From an uncultured Pseudomonadota bacterium (GTDB lineage Bacteria; Pseudomonadota; Gammaproteobacteria; Methylococcales; Methylomonadaceae), in assembly GCA_903928965.1 (NCBI GenBank), contig CAIYSZ010000078.1, positions 1 to 43,155 on the forward strand: a stretch of 43,155 bases of DNA, written 5' to 3'. Position numbers and translations under genes: made by a program. Below, in pieces: positions 26,756 to 35,214 of this stretch; positions within the stretch are counted from its first letter, which is position 1, and each line of letters starts with the position of its first letter. The notes below the pieces were generated by a model, which saw only the letters and a program-made list of their open reading frames with translations, did no database searches and was not told the origin of the DNA.

Positions 26756-28810
26756 TTAGCTTGCAATTTGTACTGAATGGCCGGACAAGTTGATGCTATG
26801 AACACCTTCAACGCCGATCAACTTAATCAGAACTTCATTGTTTAGCCCTTGACCGTCGGAGATCAGCAAATACTCGTCGCCGTTGTTTCCGTTTTGGAAG
26901 AAGGCGAAATTACCTGCATGTTGGCCAGCGGCGGCGAAGCTTGCATTTAAATCTTGTACTTCAGTATACAAGTTAGGGGCTATGCCGGTGAAAGTGGCTT
27001 GACCGGTGGTTTGGTTAATGGCAACCGTGACGCCTGGGCTTACAGTATAGCTGCTTTCACCACCGATGCTCAAATTGGCGGTGGAGTAGCTAATAGTGTC
27101 GGCGCCTACTTTATAACCGGTGATATAGTCACGCAAGTTATTGATATCAGTGTAATCACCAGAAACTGCCGGGGTTGAGCCGTTAGTGGCGGTGCTCAGG
27201 TTTGAGTCGCCGGCGGCAATTTGATAAGTGTCGTGACCGGTGGATGCGCCGACGAAATAATCGCCGTGACCCGTGCCGGTGGTCAGAACGTCGTTACCGC
27301 CGCCGCCATAGATGGAGTCATTATTGCCATTGCCGCCGGTGATGCTGTCAGCGTTATGTGAGGCATAATAAGTGGCGCTAGCCACGCTGCCAGTGTCCGC
27401 GAAGTTGATACCGTTGCCGGCGCCAATTTTACGTAAATCAACGGAATAACCGTTCGCGGTAAAGTTAGCGGAGCCGTTGTTATAGGAGGTGGAACCTGCG
27501 GTCCAGTTGCCAACCAAGGTGGCGTCAACAACGCCGCCGGCTTTAACTTGCAGAACTTCGGTACCTTTACTATCTTGGAAGTTAGTAATGGTTTGGGTGC
27601 CGCCTTGATTGATGATGTACAGGTTGGCGCCGCCGCCGCCGGTTACGGTGTCGCTGGCCAAAGTACCGTTACTTGCACCGGTGCCCAAATCCAAGGTGTT
27701 GGAGCTGGTGCCGGTGGTGATGTTGAAAGAAGCGGTTTGGTTGGTCAGATTGATCGTGGTAGCCGCGTTGGTGGTAACGATGTTTTGGATGTTAAGCAAA
27801 ATACCGTCGGCGCTAGCAGGATTGGTAATGTCTACAGGCAACAGAGCGCTCAAATCGGTTGGATTAACGATCAAGGTGTTGCCGGCGCCGGAGCCGCCGT
27901 CGACATAATCATTGGTATTGAAACCCACGATGGTGTTATGACCGCCGGCGCCAGTATCGGTGATGTTGTTGCCTACGGTTCCGTTATCGTAAATATAGTT
28001 GTAACCGCCTTGCAGGGAAATGTTGTCGCCGCCGGTGCCGCTGACTATGGTGTCATGGCCGTAGCTGCCGCCATTAATGGTGGCGGGAGTAGAGGCCAGA
28101 TTGGACAGGCTGCCGTTAGGGTTGTTCGGGTTATATTGATAACCGGTGTCGGCGCCTTTGCCTGAATCGTAGTTGTTGACGATTTTCCAACCGCCTTGGG
28201 TGGTCACGGTGGACAAGTCTAGCAATGGATTGCTATCCAAATAAACAGTGGCGGTGCCCAAGTTGCCGGCGGAACCTTCGCCATTGGAGCCTGGGGTCCA
28301 GCTGTTGCTCAGATAAATGGTCGCGGTAGCGTTTTGATCTACATAAATAGAGTCGCTGCCGTTCACGTTATGAATATTGCTGCTGCCGTTTTGGGCGACA
28401 TAGATCAAGTCAGTGCCTGAGCCAGCCACGATAGTGGACGAGCCGTTGCCTGCTTGGATTTCGTCGGCGCCTGTACCGCCAATCAACGAATCCTTGCCGG
28501 TGCTGCCGATCAAAGTGTCGCTGCCTGCGCCAGCCACTAACAGGCTGCCCAATAAACCCGGGCCAAGCGAGCCGCCCACTAATAGGTCGTTGCCGGAACC
28601 GGATAAAATGGTGTCGCTTACGGCGCTAACCGTGTAGTAAGGAGCGTTGCTGCTGCTTACGCCGGCGATTAAATCGTTGTCGGCGGTGCTTGATCTAAAA
28701 TCAATTTCTTTGTTGCCGGTATTGGCGAATACGGTGGTTGGAACATTCAGTTGGGTCGAAGGCGCGGTTATCGTAACCGTGGACCCAGCGGTACCGTTAA
28801 TAATAGTCAT
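26756..28810 (-). CDS. RTX / beta-roll repeat surface or secreted protein
   Basis: A 684-residue acidic protein, rich in Gly, Asn, Thr, Ser and Asp and without cysteine or a Sec signal peptide. RTX-like nonapeptides, close to GGxGxDxhx, appear as SGSGNDLLVGGS, GAGSDTLIGSTGKDSLIGG and GGTGADEIQAGNG near the N-terminus, and as GGNGNNDSIYGGGGNDVL near residue 510. Such repeats bind calcium and fold as beta-rolls. Proteins of this type normally leave through type I secretion using an uncleaved C-terminal signal; the tail SINLSGHSVQIAS would fit. No T1SS genes lie in the window. It could be an S-layer-like or adhesive protein. The ATG is preceded by GGAGATTAAC, and the gene begins 26 bases after the VPLPA-CTERM gene. 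Confidence 0.82.
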   Translation of the reverse strand: MTIINGTAGSTVTITAPSTQLNVPTTVFANTGNKEIDFRSSTADNDLIAGVSSSNAPYYTVSAVSDTILSGSGNDLLVGGSLGPGLLGSLLVAGAGSDTLIGSTGKDSLIGGTGADEIQAGNGSSTIVAGSGTDLIYVAQNGSSNIHNVNGSDSIYVDQNATATIYLSNSWTPGSNGEGSAGNLGTATVYLDSNPLLDLSTVTTQGGWKIVNNYDSGKGADTGYQYNPNNPNGSLSNLASTPATINGGSYGHDTIVSGTGGDNISLQGGYNYIYDNGTVGNNITDTGAGGHNTIVGFNTNDYVDGGSGAGNTLIVNPTDLSALLPVDITNPASADGILLNIQNIVTTNAATTINLTNQTASFNITTGTSSNTLDLGTGASNGTLASDTVTGGGGANLYIINQGGTQTITNFQDSKGTEVLQVKAGGVVDATLVGNWTAGSTSYNNGSANFTANGYSVDLRKIGAGNGINFADTGSVASATYYASHNADSITGGNGNNDSIYGGGGNDVLTTGTGHGDYFVGASTGHDTYQIAAGDSNLSTATNGSTPAVSGDYTDINNLRDYITGYKVGADTISYSTANLSIGGESSYTVSPGVTVAINQTTGQATFTGIAPNLYTEVQDLNASFAAAGQHAGNFAFFQNGNNGDEYLLISDGQGLNNEVLIKLIGVEGVHSINLSGHSVQIAS

Positions 28811-28836
28811 GTTAATCTCCTTGACAAATACTTAGC

Positions 28837-29583
28837 TTATTGTGAATTGGCTTTGTTTTGGCGTGCGCGGTTTAAGCCGAGCATTAAGGACAAGCCGCTA
28901 CCGAACAAAATGGCTGGCATTGGAGTGGGTACGGTAGCTAATGATTCTACAAGATAAGGAGTAGTTCCTACGCCCGCGGCTGGATTGTTGTTTGCGAAGG
29001 CGTCGACCAGTTGGCTCAGGGCGCCGAATTGGCCATTGGTTGCCAAACCGAGGCGGTCAAACAAGTAAATGGACTCGAATTGAGATCCGCCGGTAAACGC
29101 GATTTGGTCTGCCCAGCCGGATTGCAGTTGGGTTTGGAAACCAATGGTCGCTTGCGCTTGGTTGTAGCCGAATTCGGTTAAACCGGCTTGGAACAACAAA
29201 GTGCTGGCCGGGGCTGAAACACCGGCGGGAACGTTACTCAGAGTGCCATTGATGGTCAAGCTGCTGCCGGTGCTGACGAATTGACCGGCGCTATTGAAAT
29301 TGGCTGTCAAAGTATAAGTTGAGTTGGTGCCGCCGTAGCTTGTACCGGTATCCGGACCGTAAAAGTTCAGATTGCCGGAGCCGGTGGCTGTCAATTGGTA
29401 TTGATTACCTGCGACAGCGTGAAAACTGACGCTTAGGCCGCGGTCGTCGAACGTATAGTCGTACGCTTGCGGGGTGTTAACTCCATTAATGATTGGGTTC
29501 AGGTTGGGTATGATGCCAGCATGAGCAGGATTTGAAAACGCAATCACAGCTAGAGGCAGAGCAATTATTTTTTTGTTAAACAT
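28837..29583 (-). CDS. VPLPA/PEP-CTERM-type sorted exoprotein
   Basis: A 248-residue exported protein with a signal peptide cleaved at AHA/GI, about residue 22, and a C-terminal anchor. That anchor is the motif VPTPMPAILFGSG, a hydrophobic stretch (LSLMLGL) and a basic tail (NRARQ). It is the tripartite VPLPA/PEP-CTERM sorting signal processed by exosortase enzymes. Families with this signal commonly accompany exopolysaccharide production. The middle is beta-rich and Thr/Ser/Asn-rich with no domain I recognise. AAGGAAATAGGA stands before the ATG. It is the first gene of a two-gene unit with the RTX-like gene. No exosortase (XrtA/EpsH) is in this window. Confidence 0.83.
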   Translation of the reverse strand: MFNKKIIALPLAVIAFSNPAHAGIIPNLNPIINGVNTPQAYDYTFDDRGLSVSFHAVAGNQYQLTATGSGNLNFYGPDTGTSYGGTNSTYTLTANFNSAGQFVSTGSSLTINGTLSNVPAGVSAPASTLLFQAGLTEFGYNQAQATIGFQTQLQSGWADQIAFTGGSQFESIYLFDRLGLATNGQFGALSQLVDAFANNNPAAGVGTTPYLVESLATVPTPMPAILFGSGLSLMLGLNRARQNKANSQ

Positions 29584-29670
29584 ATTCCTATTTCCTTGTA
29601 CAAAAAAAAACGTAATGCCGTTAGTTCAGGTGCTTTAAGCGTGCCGTTGCACTAAAAAACCCGCCCGCGA

Positions 29671-29702
29671 TTCACTACTGCTCATAAATAAGCAGTAGTG
29701 AA
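29671..29702. repeat. perfect 12-bp inverted repeat upstream of the VPLPA gene
   Basis: TTCACTACTGCT pairs exactly with AGCAGTAGTGAA around an 8-base loop. On the minus strand it is followed after 10 bases by a six-T run, so it may be an attenuator in the leader of the VPLPA gene. It could also be a protein-binding operator. Confidence 0.7.
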
Positions 29703-30098
29703 TACAGAAGCTGATTTTTAAGACGTTGTAACCTGTTCGATGCTCCGTGAAACGATTAGGCCTGTAGCAACCATCCAGTAAAACATAAGGTCTAGTAAAA
29801 CCTTGGGGGCATTGTAAATCAAAACTATTTACTTTGCAATCGTTTTCTATGTTTTGCAGTGTGGCTGAACACGGTAGGTTTCACGCCGGCGCGCGGCGCA
29901 AGTTTGAATGGCAGTTCCTGTAAAGTAACTGTCATATAATCGGAACAGAGCCCGCGTTTGAACTGACAACCGGCGGGCATTATAACGCAAATGTGCAAAA
30001 AAAACAGGGCTTGCTCGGAGGTGTAATTTATAACCTATTGAAATAAATATATAAAAAACTTTTGCGTTTTGTTTGGTATGGAATTGTATTCTTGTGTT

Positions 30099-30123
30099 GT
30101 TAATTAAACATTGCTTAATTAAC
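30099..30123. repeat. inverted repeat GTTAATTAA-N7-TTAATTAAC
   Basis: Two perfect 9-bp arms flank a 7-base spacer. This arrangement fits an operator for a dimeric regulator; no regulator gene is adjacent. It lies about 365 bp before the GMC start. Confidence 0.55.
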
Positions 30124-30179
30124 TGGATGCGCGACAGGATTTAGAGCCGTGAAGAGGCGGGGCTGATTTGGAGCAATTT

Positions 30180-30197
30180 GATTTTAATATTAAAATC
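30180..30197. repeat. 18-bp perfect palindrome GATTTTAATATTAAAATC
   Basis: A gap-free palindrome, about 290 bp before the GMC oxidoreductase start and 56 bp after the previous dyad. Candidate operator; AT-richness means chance cannot be excluded. Confidence 0.55.
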
Positions 30198-30487
30198 GTT
30201 TTAATGTCTTGCGCTAGACTCTGAATCGGTAAGAGTCCGAGAGCAAGCCATCCGGATCGGTTTTTTATTTAATATATGATTAAATTTAATATATTTATCT
30301 CTTAGTATATTGATTATGCCGCATAATATTACAACCTAATGTCTGAGTCTGATTTTCATTTGGGGTCGCAACTGAATAAAATTTTTCGTATGTTTATGAT
30401 ATTAAATGTATTTTGTTTTGTGTGCGCTTTTGGTCGATACGGGCGCCGGCCTTGCGGACGCGAATGGATACTATTTTTTAATGTCTT

Positions 30488-32161
30488 ATGTTGATTGACG
30501 CAGAGCAATGGCCCGCGGGATTGGTGAAACAGGCGGAGGTTTGTGTGGTTGGCGCCGGGGCCGCCGGCATATCCTTGGCTTTGTCGCTGGCGACCGCCGG
30601 GATTTCGGTGTTGGTTTTGGAGTCGGGAGGGTTTGGCGGGGACCGGCGGCGGCAAGCCTTGTATCGCGGCCAAGTGGCGGACGAACGTTTGCATAGCCCC
30701 CCCGACAAATACCGGCAACGCTGTTTTGGCGGTTCGACTACTATTTGGGGCGGGCGTTGCATGCCGTTCGACCCATGGGATTTTGAAACGCGGGATTGGG
30801 CGCCGGACAGCGGCTGGCCTATAGGCTATGCTGATGTGGCGTCTTATTATCCGGCGGCTAACGCCATGGTGGAAGCCGGCGCATGCGTTTATGACGCGGA
30901 CGCGGCGTTCGACCCAAGCGAAGAGGCCTTGATCAGGGGTTTTGCCAGTGATAGTGTGTTAACCTCAAGTTTAGAGCGATTTTCCTGTCCGACCGATTTC
31001 GGCAAGCGTTATAGGCGGCGCTTGGCATCGGAGGCGAATATTGAGGTGATGTTAAACGCCAATTGCCTGGATATCGCGTTGTCCACCGACGGGGGCTCGG
31101 TGGCGTCTTTGGCTGTGGGCGTCTTAAGCGGCAAAATTTTTGCAGTGAAGGCGCGCTATTATGTGTTGGGGGTCGGGGGCATTGAGACCGCGCGTTTGTT
31201 ATTGGCTTCAAATTCGGTTTGTCGCGCCGGGGTGGGTAACGATTACGATCAAGTGGGCCGCTATTATATGACGCATTTGGGCGGCGTTATCGGTGAATTA
31301 ACCATCCAACGTCCGCTGCGCGATGTCAGGCATGGCTATTTAATCGCGGCGGACGGCGTATATTGCCGGCGCCGCTTGTCGCTGTCGGCGGACGCGCAAC
31401 GGCGGCTTGGCGTCGGCAATATGTTGGCGCGGCTGCATTTTCCGCCTATCGCCGATCCTAAACATGGTTTGGGCGTGTTGTCCGCTTTGTTTTTAGCCCG
31501 GCGTCTGATCAGTTATGAATATGCTTATCGGCTGCGCGGAGGAGCGGAGCCGGGGTGGCGGGATTACGCCGCGCATGCGCGCAATGTGGCGGTCGATGCT
31601 TTGGATATTACTCAATTCGGCTGGCATTGGCTGACGCGGCGTACGTTGGCCGAGCGCAAATATCCGTCGGTGGTGCTACGCAATAAGCAGAACCGGTTTA
31701 GTTTGGATGTGCATAGCGAGCAATTCCCGAATCCGAACAGCCGCATTTCCTTGTGCGGCGAGCGGGACGAATTCGGCATGCCCAGGGTGCTGGTGGATTG
31801 GCGATATTTGCCGGAGGATATTGAATCGGTGCGCCGTACATTACGTGTTTTCGCCGCCGAGTTTGCGCGTGGCGGGGTCGGGGTTTACCGCTTTGAGGAG
31901 GACGAGTTGGAAGCGGAGCTGACGCGGTTCGGGGCTTATGGCGGTCATCATATCGGCACGGCGCGCATGGGCGATAATGTGAAAAAAAGCGTGACGGACA
32001 AAAATTGCCGCGTTCATGGGCAAAGCAATTTGTATGTCGCCGGCAGCGCGGTGTTTCCGACGTCCAGCCAGGCGAATCCTACGTTGACGTTGGTGGCCTT
32101 GTCCTTGCGCTTGGCGGCGCATTTGGCCGAATTATTGAAAACCCCAGGAGGTTTGCGGTGA
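30488..32161 (+). CDS. GMC-family FAD-dependent oxidoreductase
   Basis: A 557-residue flavoprotein. The N-terminal dinucleotide fold is seen as VCVVGAGAAGISLALSLATA with LVLESGG. The middle contains FGGSTTIWGGRCMPF and the C-terminal GMC signature HHIGTARMG...VAGSAVFPTSSQANPTLT with the likely active-site His. Family members oxidise alcohols or sugars with FAD. Located in an exopolysaccharide-like cluster, it may oxidise a lipid-linked or nucleotide sugar, but its substrate is unknown. The stop TGA overlaps the GTG start of the epimerase gene, showing translational coupling. The start codon is the ATG at 30488; no clear Shine-Dalgarno sequence is seen. Confidence 0.9.
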   Translation: MLIDAEQWPAGLVKQAEVCVVGAGAAGISLALSLATAGISVLVLESGGFGGDRRRQALYRGQVADERLHSPPDKYRQRCFGGSTTIWGGRCMPFDPWDFETRDWAPDSGWPIGYADVASYYPAANAMVEAGACVYDADAAFDPSEEALIRGFASDSVLTSSLERFSCPTDFGKRYRRRLASEANIEVMLNANCLDIALSTDGGSVASLAVGVLSGKIFAVKARYYVLGVGGIETARLLLASNSVCRAGVGNDYDQVGRYYMTHLGGVIGELTIQRPLRDVRHGYLIAADGVYCRRRLSLSADAQRRLGVGNMLARLHFPPIADPKHGLGVLSALFLARRLISYEYAYRLRGGAEPGWRDYAAHARNVAVDALDITQFGWHWLTRRTLAERKYPSVVLRNKQNRFSLDVHSEQFPNPNSRISLCGERDEFGMPRVLVDWRYLPEDIESVRRTLRVFAAEFARGGVGVYRFEEDELEAELTRFGAYGGHHIGTARMGDNVKKSVTDKNCRVHGQSNLYVAGSAVFPTSSQANPTLTLVALSLRLAAHLAELLKTPGGLR

Positions 32162-33135
32162 AGATTGTAGTGGTGGGAGGCGGCGGTTTTATCGGCCGCC
32201 GTTTGTTGGAAATCTTGCGGGAAGCCGGGGAGTTCGAGTTGGTTTCGGTTTCTCGCCGCGCCTCCGCTTTGCCGCCTGGGGTTGAGTTCAGGCAGGCGGA
32301 TGTTTTGGATTTGCCGGCGTTGGCGAACGCAGTTTGCGATGCCGATTGGGTGGTCAATTGCGTGGCCGGCGACGCGAAGTCGATTGGCTTGGGCGCCGAG
32401 AGCTTGACGGCGGCGTTGTTGAGTTCGCCGTGCCGGCAATTAGTGCATCTCAGTTCCATGGCGGTGTATGGGGCGCGGCGCGGCGCGGTGGATGAGCGGG
32501 CGGATTTGAGCGGCGGCGGTTGGTACGCGGCGGCCAAATTGCAGGCCGAGGAGTACGTGCGGCGGTTTACGTTTAACGGCGGCGGGGCGGTGATATTTCG
32601 TCCCGGCTGTGTTTACGGCCCCGGCGGTCAATTGTGGGTGGGCCGGATTGCCCGCTTGTTGCGGCAGCGGCGCTTGGGCGATTTGGGGGAGTATGGCGAC
32701 GGCTGGACGAATTTGGTTTTTGTGGACGACGTGTGCCGGGCGGTGCTAAATGTGATGCAAGCGGAGCGGGCCGCCGGGGATTTAGCGGTTTATAATTTAA
32801 CGGCGGCGGATAGTCCGCGTTGGAATCGCTATTTCACCGATCTGGCCTTGGCGCTTGGCGCGACGCCGTTACGGCGTTTAGGCCGCCGGCAATTGGCGCT
32901 GGATGCTTATGCGTTGAGCCCGGCGTTGCAATTGTCGCGTTTGGCCGCTAGGCGCTTGGGCCTTCGCGATACGGCTTGGGAGCCTTTGCCGCCCGGCTTG
33001 TTAAGGTTTTTCGGACAGGAAATGATCGTGGATTCCGGTTTGGCGCGGCGGGATTTGGGGTGGGCCGTCACGCCTTATGCATTGGGGCTGGCGCGTAGCG
33101 TTGAGTGGTTCCTGGAGCAAAAGCCGGAGGTTTAA
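32158..33135 (+). CDS. NAD-dependent epimerase/dehydratase (extended SDR)
   Basis: A 325-residue extended short-chain dehydrogenase. The NAD-binding VVVGGGGFIGRRLLEIL is at the very N-terminus, the catalytic YxxxK is in WYAAAKLQAEEY, and VHLSSMAVYG supplies the usual Ser/Thr. A nucleotide-sugar epimerase or dehydratase role is inferred from the family. The start is GTG at 32158, preceded by a perfect AGGAGG six bases away; it overlaps the preceding gene's stop by four bases (GTGA). Upstream in-frame extension would run into the GMC gene and is rejected. Confidence 0.9.
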   Translation: MKIVVVGGGGFIGRRLLEILREAGEFELVSVSRRASALPPGVEFRQADVLDLPALANAVCDADWVVNCVAGDAKSIGLGAESLTAALLSSPCRQLVHLSSMAVYGARRGAVDERADLSGGGWYAAAKLQAEEYVRRFTFNGGGAVIFRPGCVYGPGGQLWVGRIARLLRQRRLGDLGEYGDGWTNLVFVDDVCRAVLNVMQAERAAGDLAVYNLTAADSPRWNRYFTDLALALGATPLRRLGRRQLALDAYALSPALQLSRLAARRLGLRDTAWEPLPPGLLRFFGQEMIVDSGLARRDLGWAVTPYALGLARSVEWFLEQKPEV

Positions 33136-33311
33136 GCCGTTCGGAATCAGTCTCTATGTGTCTCATGGCTAGCATACGGTTCACAAGGCCTTCTACATCT
33201 AATTAACATAGTCTTTCTTGATCAACCATAGATTTCAGCTAACACGATAAAAGTGCGCGGGGAAACCCGTAAGTTTTGGTCTAGCTTTATTGATTGTAAT
33301 CTAAAACATTC

Positions 33312-33413
33312 ATAGGATGTGCTGAATGCCCATGAAGCGCATCGCTTGAGAACACTCACGATTTGTCGCGTTTTTCTCGATTGCCGCGCTTCACGCTGTT
33401 CAGCGCATCCTAT
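33312..33413. repeat. REP-like long imperfect palindrome
   Basis: ATAGGATGTGCTGAA...TGAAGCGCATCG on the left faces GCGCTTCACGCTGTTCAGCG and CATCCTAT on the right. The ends pair exactly (ATAGGATG/CATCCTAT) and the interior pairs imperfectly, giving a hairpin of about 100 nt. The AGGATGxGCTGAA...GAAGCGCATC pattern is typical of dispersed intergenic palindromes in gammaproteobacteria. A six-T run follows, so it may also act as a terminator for the convergent epimerase and wcaJ-like genes. Confidence 0.65.
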
Positions 33414-33427
33414 TTTTTGTTACCTGC

Positions 33428-34846
33428 TTAATAAGCTTGCTGGCCGACGAAACCTTTAAACAAGGTTAGGAATACGATTTTTATATCTAGAAAGATCGAC
33501 CAGTGGCGGATGTATTCCAGATCGTAGTGAATACGCATTTCCATTTTTTCCAGGGTGTCGGTTTCGCCGCGGCAGCCGTTGATTTGCGCCAGCCCGGTGA
33601 TGCCCGGTTTCATTTTGTGCCGCAGCATGTAGCCCTGGATTTGCTTGCGGTAGAATTCGTTGTGCGCGACGGCGTGCGGGCGCGGGCCGACCACCGACAT
33701 GCGGCCTTGCAGTACGTTGATGAATTGCGGCAGCTCGTCCAGCGAGGTGCGGCGGAGCACCGCGCCCAATGGGGTGACGCGCCGGTCGTTTACCGTGGCC
33801 TGTTTGATTTCGCCGTTGTTTTCGCAAACCGTCATGGAGCGGAATTTCCAGACCTCGATTTCCTCGCCGTTGACGCCGTAACGTTTTTGTTTGAAGATGG
33901 CCGGCCCCGGCGAGGTGAGTTTAACCGCGGCGCCGATGATGAGCATGGGTAGGGCGATCAGGGGCAGAATGACGGAACACAGCGCGATATCTTCTATGCG
34001 TTTGTAAAATCCGTCCAGCGCGGAGTTTAACGGGGTATCGAATACGCTCACCACCGGTATGCCTTTAACGCTGCTCAGGCGGGAGTGCATCAGATTAAAA
34101 GTAAAGAAATCCGGCACGATATTCACGGACACGGTACTGTCGGCCAGTTCGTTGATGAGTTTGTTGATGCGTTCCTCGGCGCGTAGCGGCAAGGTCACGT
34201 AGATATGGTCGATTTTTCCGGCTTGCGCCTGCTCTAGCAGGTCTTTGAACGAACCGATGATCAGTTCCTGGTCGTCGATTTCCGGGCAGCGCTCCTTGGA
34301 TTCAACCCGGTCGTCGAAGTAGCCGACGAAACGGTAGCCCAACCAGGGCATTTCGGAAATGGCGTGCATCAAGCGTTGGCCAAGTTCGTTGCCGCCGAGT
34401 ATGGCATAGTGGCGGACGTTGACGCCTATTTTGTGCATATGCGAGGCGATGGCCCGGCGCAGGGTATGCAGGCCTATGATGCTGAGCGGGGTCAGCGGCA
34501 GCCAGATTTCAAATACTTCCTTGTTGAACTCAAATCCGAAATTGAACAGAAACAAGCCGCTGATCACTAAGGTGAACGAAAGCGTCCAGGAGATCAGGAT
34601 GCGGATGGCGACGTCGAACATGGGGTCGCCGCGCCAGCCGTGGTAAATGTCATGGTGTTCGGCCATGATGCCGTACAGAATGGTGCAAATGATGAATATC
34701 ATCAGATATTCGGTGCCGAGCGCTTGGCCGTTGGTCCACAGCGAGAAATACAGCATTAGGAAAATCAACCCGGTGTCCAATGCGCGTTTCATACCCTGAA
34801 TGGGTTGAAAAGGTCTAATCATTCCTTTCGTTTGTTTTTGATTCAT
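33428..34846 (-). CDS. undecaprenyl-phosphate sugar-1-phosphate transferase (WcaJ/ExoY type)
   Basis: A 472-residue polyisoprenyl-phosphate hexose-1-phosphate transferase. About five N-terminal transmembrane segments precede a Rossmann-like middle (HYAILGGNELGQRLMHAI). A further membrane segment near residue 280 leads to the catalytic domain with IFKQKRYGVNGEEIEVWKFR, LRRTSLDELPQFINVLQGRM and SVVGPRPHAV. Such enzymes start exopolysaccharide or colanic-acid-like repeat units by moving glucose-1-phosphate to undecaprenyl phosphate in the inner membrane. It is convergent with the GMC-epimerase operon. No flippase, polymerase or other glycosyltransferases lie in the window. Confidence 0.93.
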   Translation of the reverse strand: MNQKQTKGMIRPFQPIQGMKRALDTGLIFLMLYFSLWTNGQALGTEYLMIFIICTILYGIMAEHHDIYHGWRGDPMFDVAIRILISWTLSFTLVISGLFLFNFGFEFNKEVFEIWLPLTPLSIIGLHTLRRAIASHMHKIGVNVRHYAILGGNELGQRLMHAISEMPWLGYRFVGYFDDRVESKERCPEIDDQELIIGSFKDLLEQAQAGKIDHIYVTLPLRAEERINKLINELADSTVSVNIVPDFFTFNLMHSRLSSVKGIPVVSVFDTPLNSALDGFYKRIEDIALCSVILPLIALPMLIIGAAVKLTSPGPAIFKQKRYGVNGEEIEVWKFRSMTVCENNGEIKQATVNDRRVTPLGAVLRRTSLDELPQFINVLQGRMSVVGPRPHAVAHNEFYRKQIQGYMLRHKMKPGITGLAQINGCRGETDTLEKMEMRIHYDLEYIRHWSIFLDIKIVFLTLFKGFVGQQAY

Positions 34847-35214
34847 ATGCTTGGCGTGATAGCTTTTTTTGAAACAATAATACTGTGACAGACTGGTATT
34901 AAAAATTCATGATTAAGATAATTTAAGGCATTAAATTTCTTGCCGCAAGCGCATTACATTTTTTCAAGCATGATTCGTGTCTTGGCTGATGTGAATGATT
35001 CTTGTTTGCGCCGGGGCTTAGTATAAACCATGAATGCCTCGACGGAGGCCCTGACTTGCAAGTTACGGCGAATGGAGTCGTTTTTTTGCCAACGTCGCTG
35101 AATTTTCCGGGTTTTTAATTGGCATTCAAAACGGTAATGGATTGTTCTCGATGCGTAACTTTGTCGATTTTAACGCTATCGATGAGCAATTGTTTCTAGA
35201 AGCCATGCTCGCAT
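34847..35214. other. gene-free stretch upstream of the WcaJ-like gene
   Basis: About 370 bases with no recognisable gene. The left part is AT-rich and should carry the promoter of the WcaJ-like gene. A 24-codon plus-strand frame at 35151 is unlike anything known. No strong terminator or dyad was seen. Confidence 0.4.

Larger units (their letters stand above)
29584..30487. other. AT-rich regulatory region between the RTX/VPLPA unit and the GMC operon
   Basis: About 900 bases without a recognisable gene separate two divergent units. The left part holds a 12-bp perfect dyad; the right part holds two AT-rich perfect dyads. A run of nine A's lies near 29603. Short frames here resemble nothing. 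It probably carries the promoters of both units and operator sites. Confidence 0.6.

Noticed and set aside
27548..28165. Plus-strand frame antisense to the RTX gene
   Set aside because: Gly/Val/Ala-rich mirror of the Asn/Thr/Gly repeats, without its own start signals.
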